From contig NZ_JABFDI010000006.1 in the NCBI RefSeq assembly GCF_013403915.1, positions 124,001 to 188,000 on the forward strand: DNA of 64,000 bases, given 5' to 3'. Source of the DNA: Winogradskyella pacifica. GTDB lineage: Bacteria > Bacteroidota > Bacteroidia > Flavobacteriales > Flavobacteriaceae. Below, one piece after another: positions 63,972-64,000 of the stretch (positions are counted from its first letter, which is position 1; every line of letters starts with the position of its first letter). The notes beneath the pieces were generated by a model. The model did no database searches. It saw nothing but the letters and a program-made list of their open reading frames with translations, and was not told where the DNA came from. Made by a program: the position numbers and the translations under genes.

Positions 63972-64000
63972 ATGAAAATAATAGGTATTGGCAAAAATTA
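63972..64000 (+). CDS. Start of a possible fumarylacetoacetate-hydrolase-family gene, cut by window end
   Basis: Only nine codons are visible: MKIIGIGKN. The start MKII-x-IG-(R/K)-N is typical of FAH-family proteins (MKIICIGRNY...), hence the tentative label. It is preceded by an AT-rich leader with AAAG. Too little sequence is present to test it; any other MKI-initial gene would also fit. Confidence 0.3.

Overview
The window looks like chromosome of a marine-type member of the Flavobacteriaceae (Bacteroidota). It is AT-rich. Several upstream regions carry the Bacteroidota -7 promoter element TAnnTTTG. It encodes a type IX secretion sorting tail, a fused branched-chain 2-oxoacid dehydrogenase E1, the RDD/SpoIIM/DUF4129/DUF4350/MoxR/DUF58 cluster and the PadR/PspC/head-GIN cluster, all typical of that group. 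No rRNA, tRNA or CRISPR array was seen. All functions come from reading the translated sequence; no database search was run.

Layout. 1-3172: minus-strand metal-type TonB-dependent receptor (cut by the window edge), a lipoprotein with a YtkA/FixH-like C-terminus and a small Cys-containing exported protein. 3416-11590: BASS-type transporter, aldehyde dehydrogenase, and a group of small stress-type genes (YtxH operon, hemerythrin, PA2169/DUF2383, DUF1328), plus an AraC regulator and a degenerate SRAP protein. 11752-15452: trxB, two YceI proteins and a porin-like barrel. 15459-20163: PadR-PspC-GIN envelope cluster and a DUF4870 protein. 20310-24286: DUF4442, AIM24-like, a 65-aa conserved unknown, divergent oxyR/dps and a DUF2141 protein. 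24418-31989: the MoxR cluster, into which a four-helix-bundle (S23-like) gene flanked by heptamer arrays has been inserted. 32298-34038: TRIC-like channel and two unknowns.

34059-43158 is the accessory part. Two near-identical IS110-type transposase remnants bracket a T9SS-tailed protein and a collagen-like protein whose repeats are conserved at DNA level. Then come two orphan exported proteins (one lacking a normal start codon), a large GAF/multi-PAS histidine kinase overlapping a response regulator, and a decayed IS30 element with recognisable ends.

43360-49160 is a complete RND efflux operon (adaptor, pump, outer-membrane factor). 49304-56339 holds DUF4268, a ZIP transporter, two methyltransferases, an unknown and the fused E1. 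56494-64000 holds an M1-like protein without its zinc motif fused to an outer-membrane barrel, a LOG family protein, small membrane proteins, uvrA and the first codons of a possible FAH-family gene.

Most noteworthy: (i) the four-helix gene with 7-bp arrays on both sides, seated exactly between moxR and the DUF58 gene, with an ORF-less relative just after DUF58; (ii) a promoter architecture shared by three stress-type genes with constant spacing; (iii) a duplicated 17-bp site with 30-bp period between oxyR and dps; (iv) enzyme-like proteins lacking catalytic residues (SRAP, M1) and an RND pump with Asp-Asn in place of the proton-relay Asp pair.
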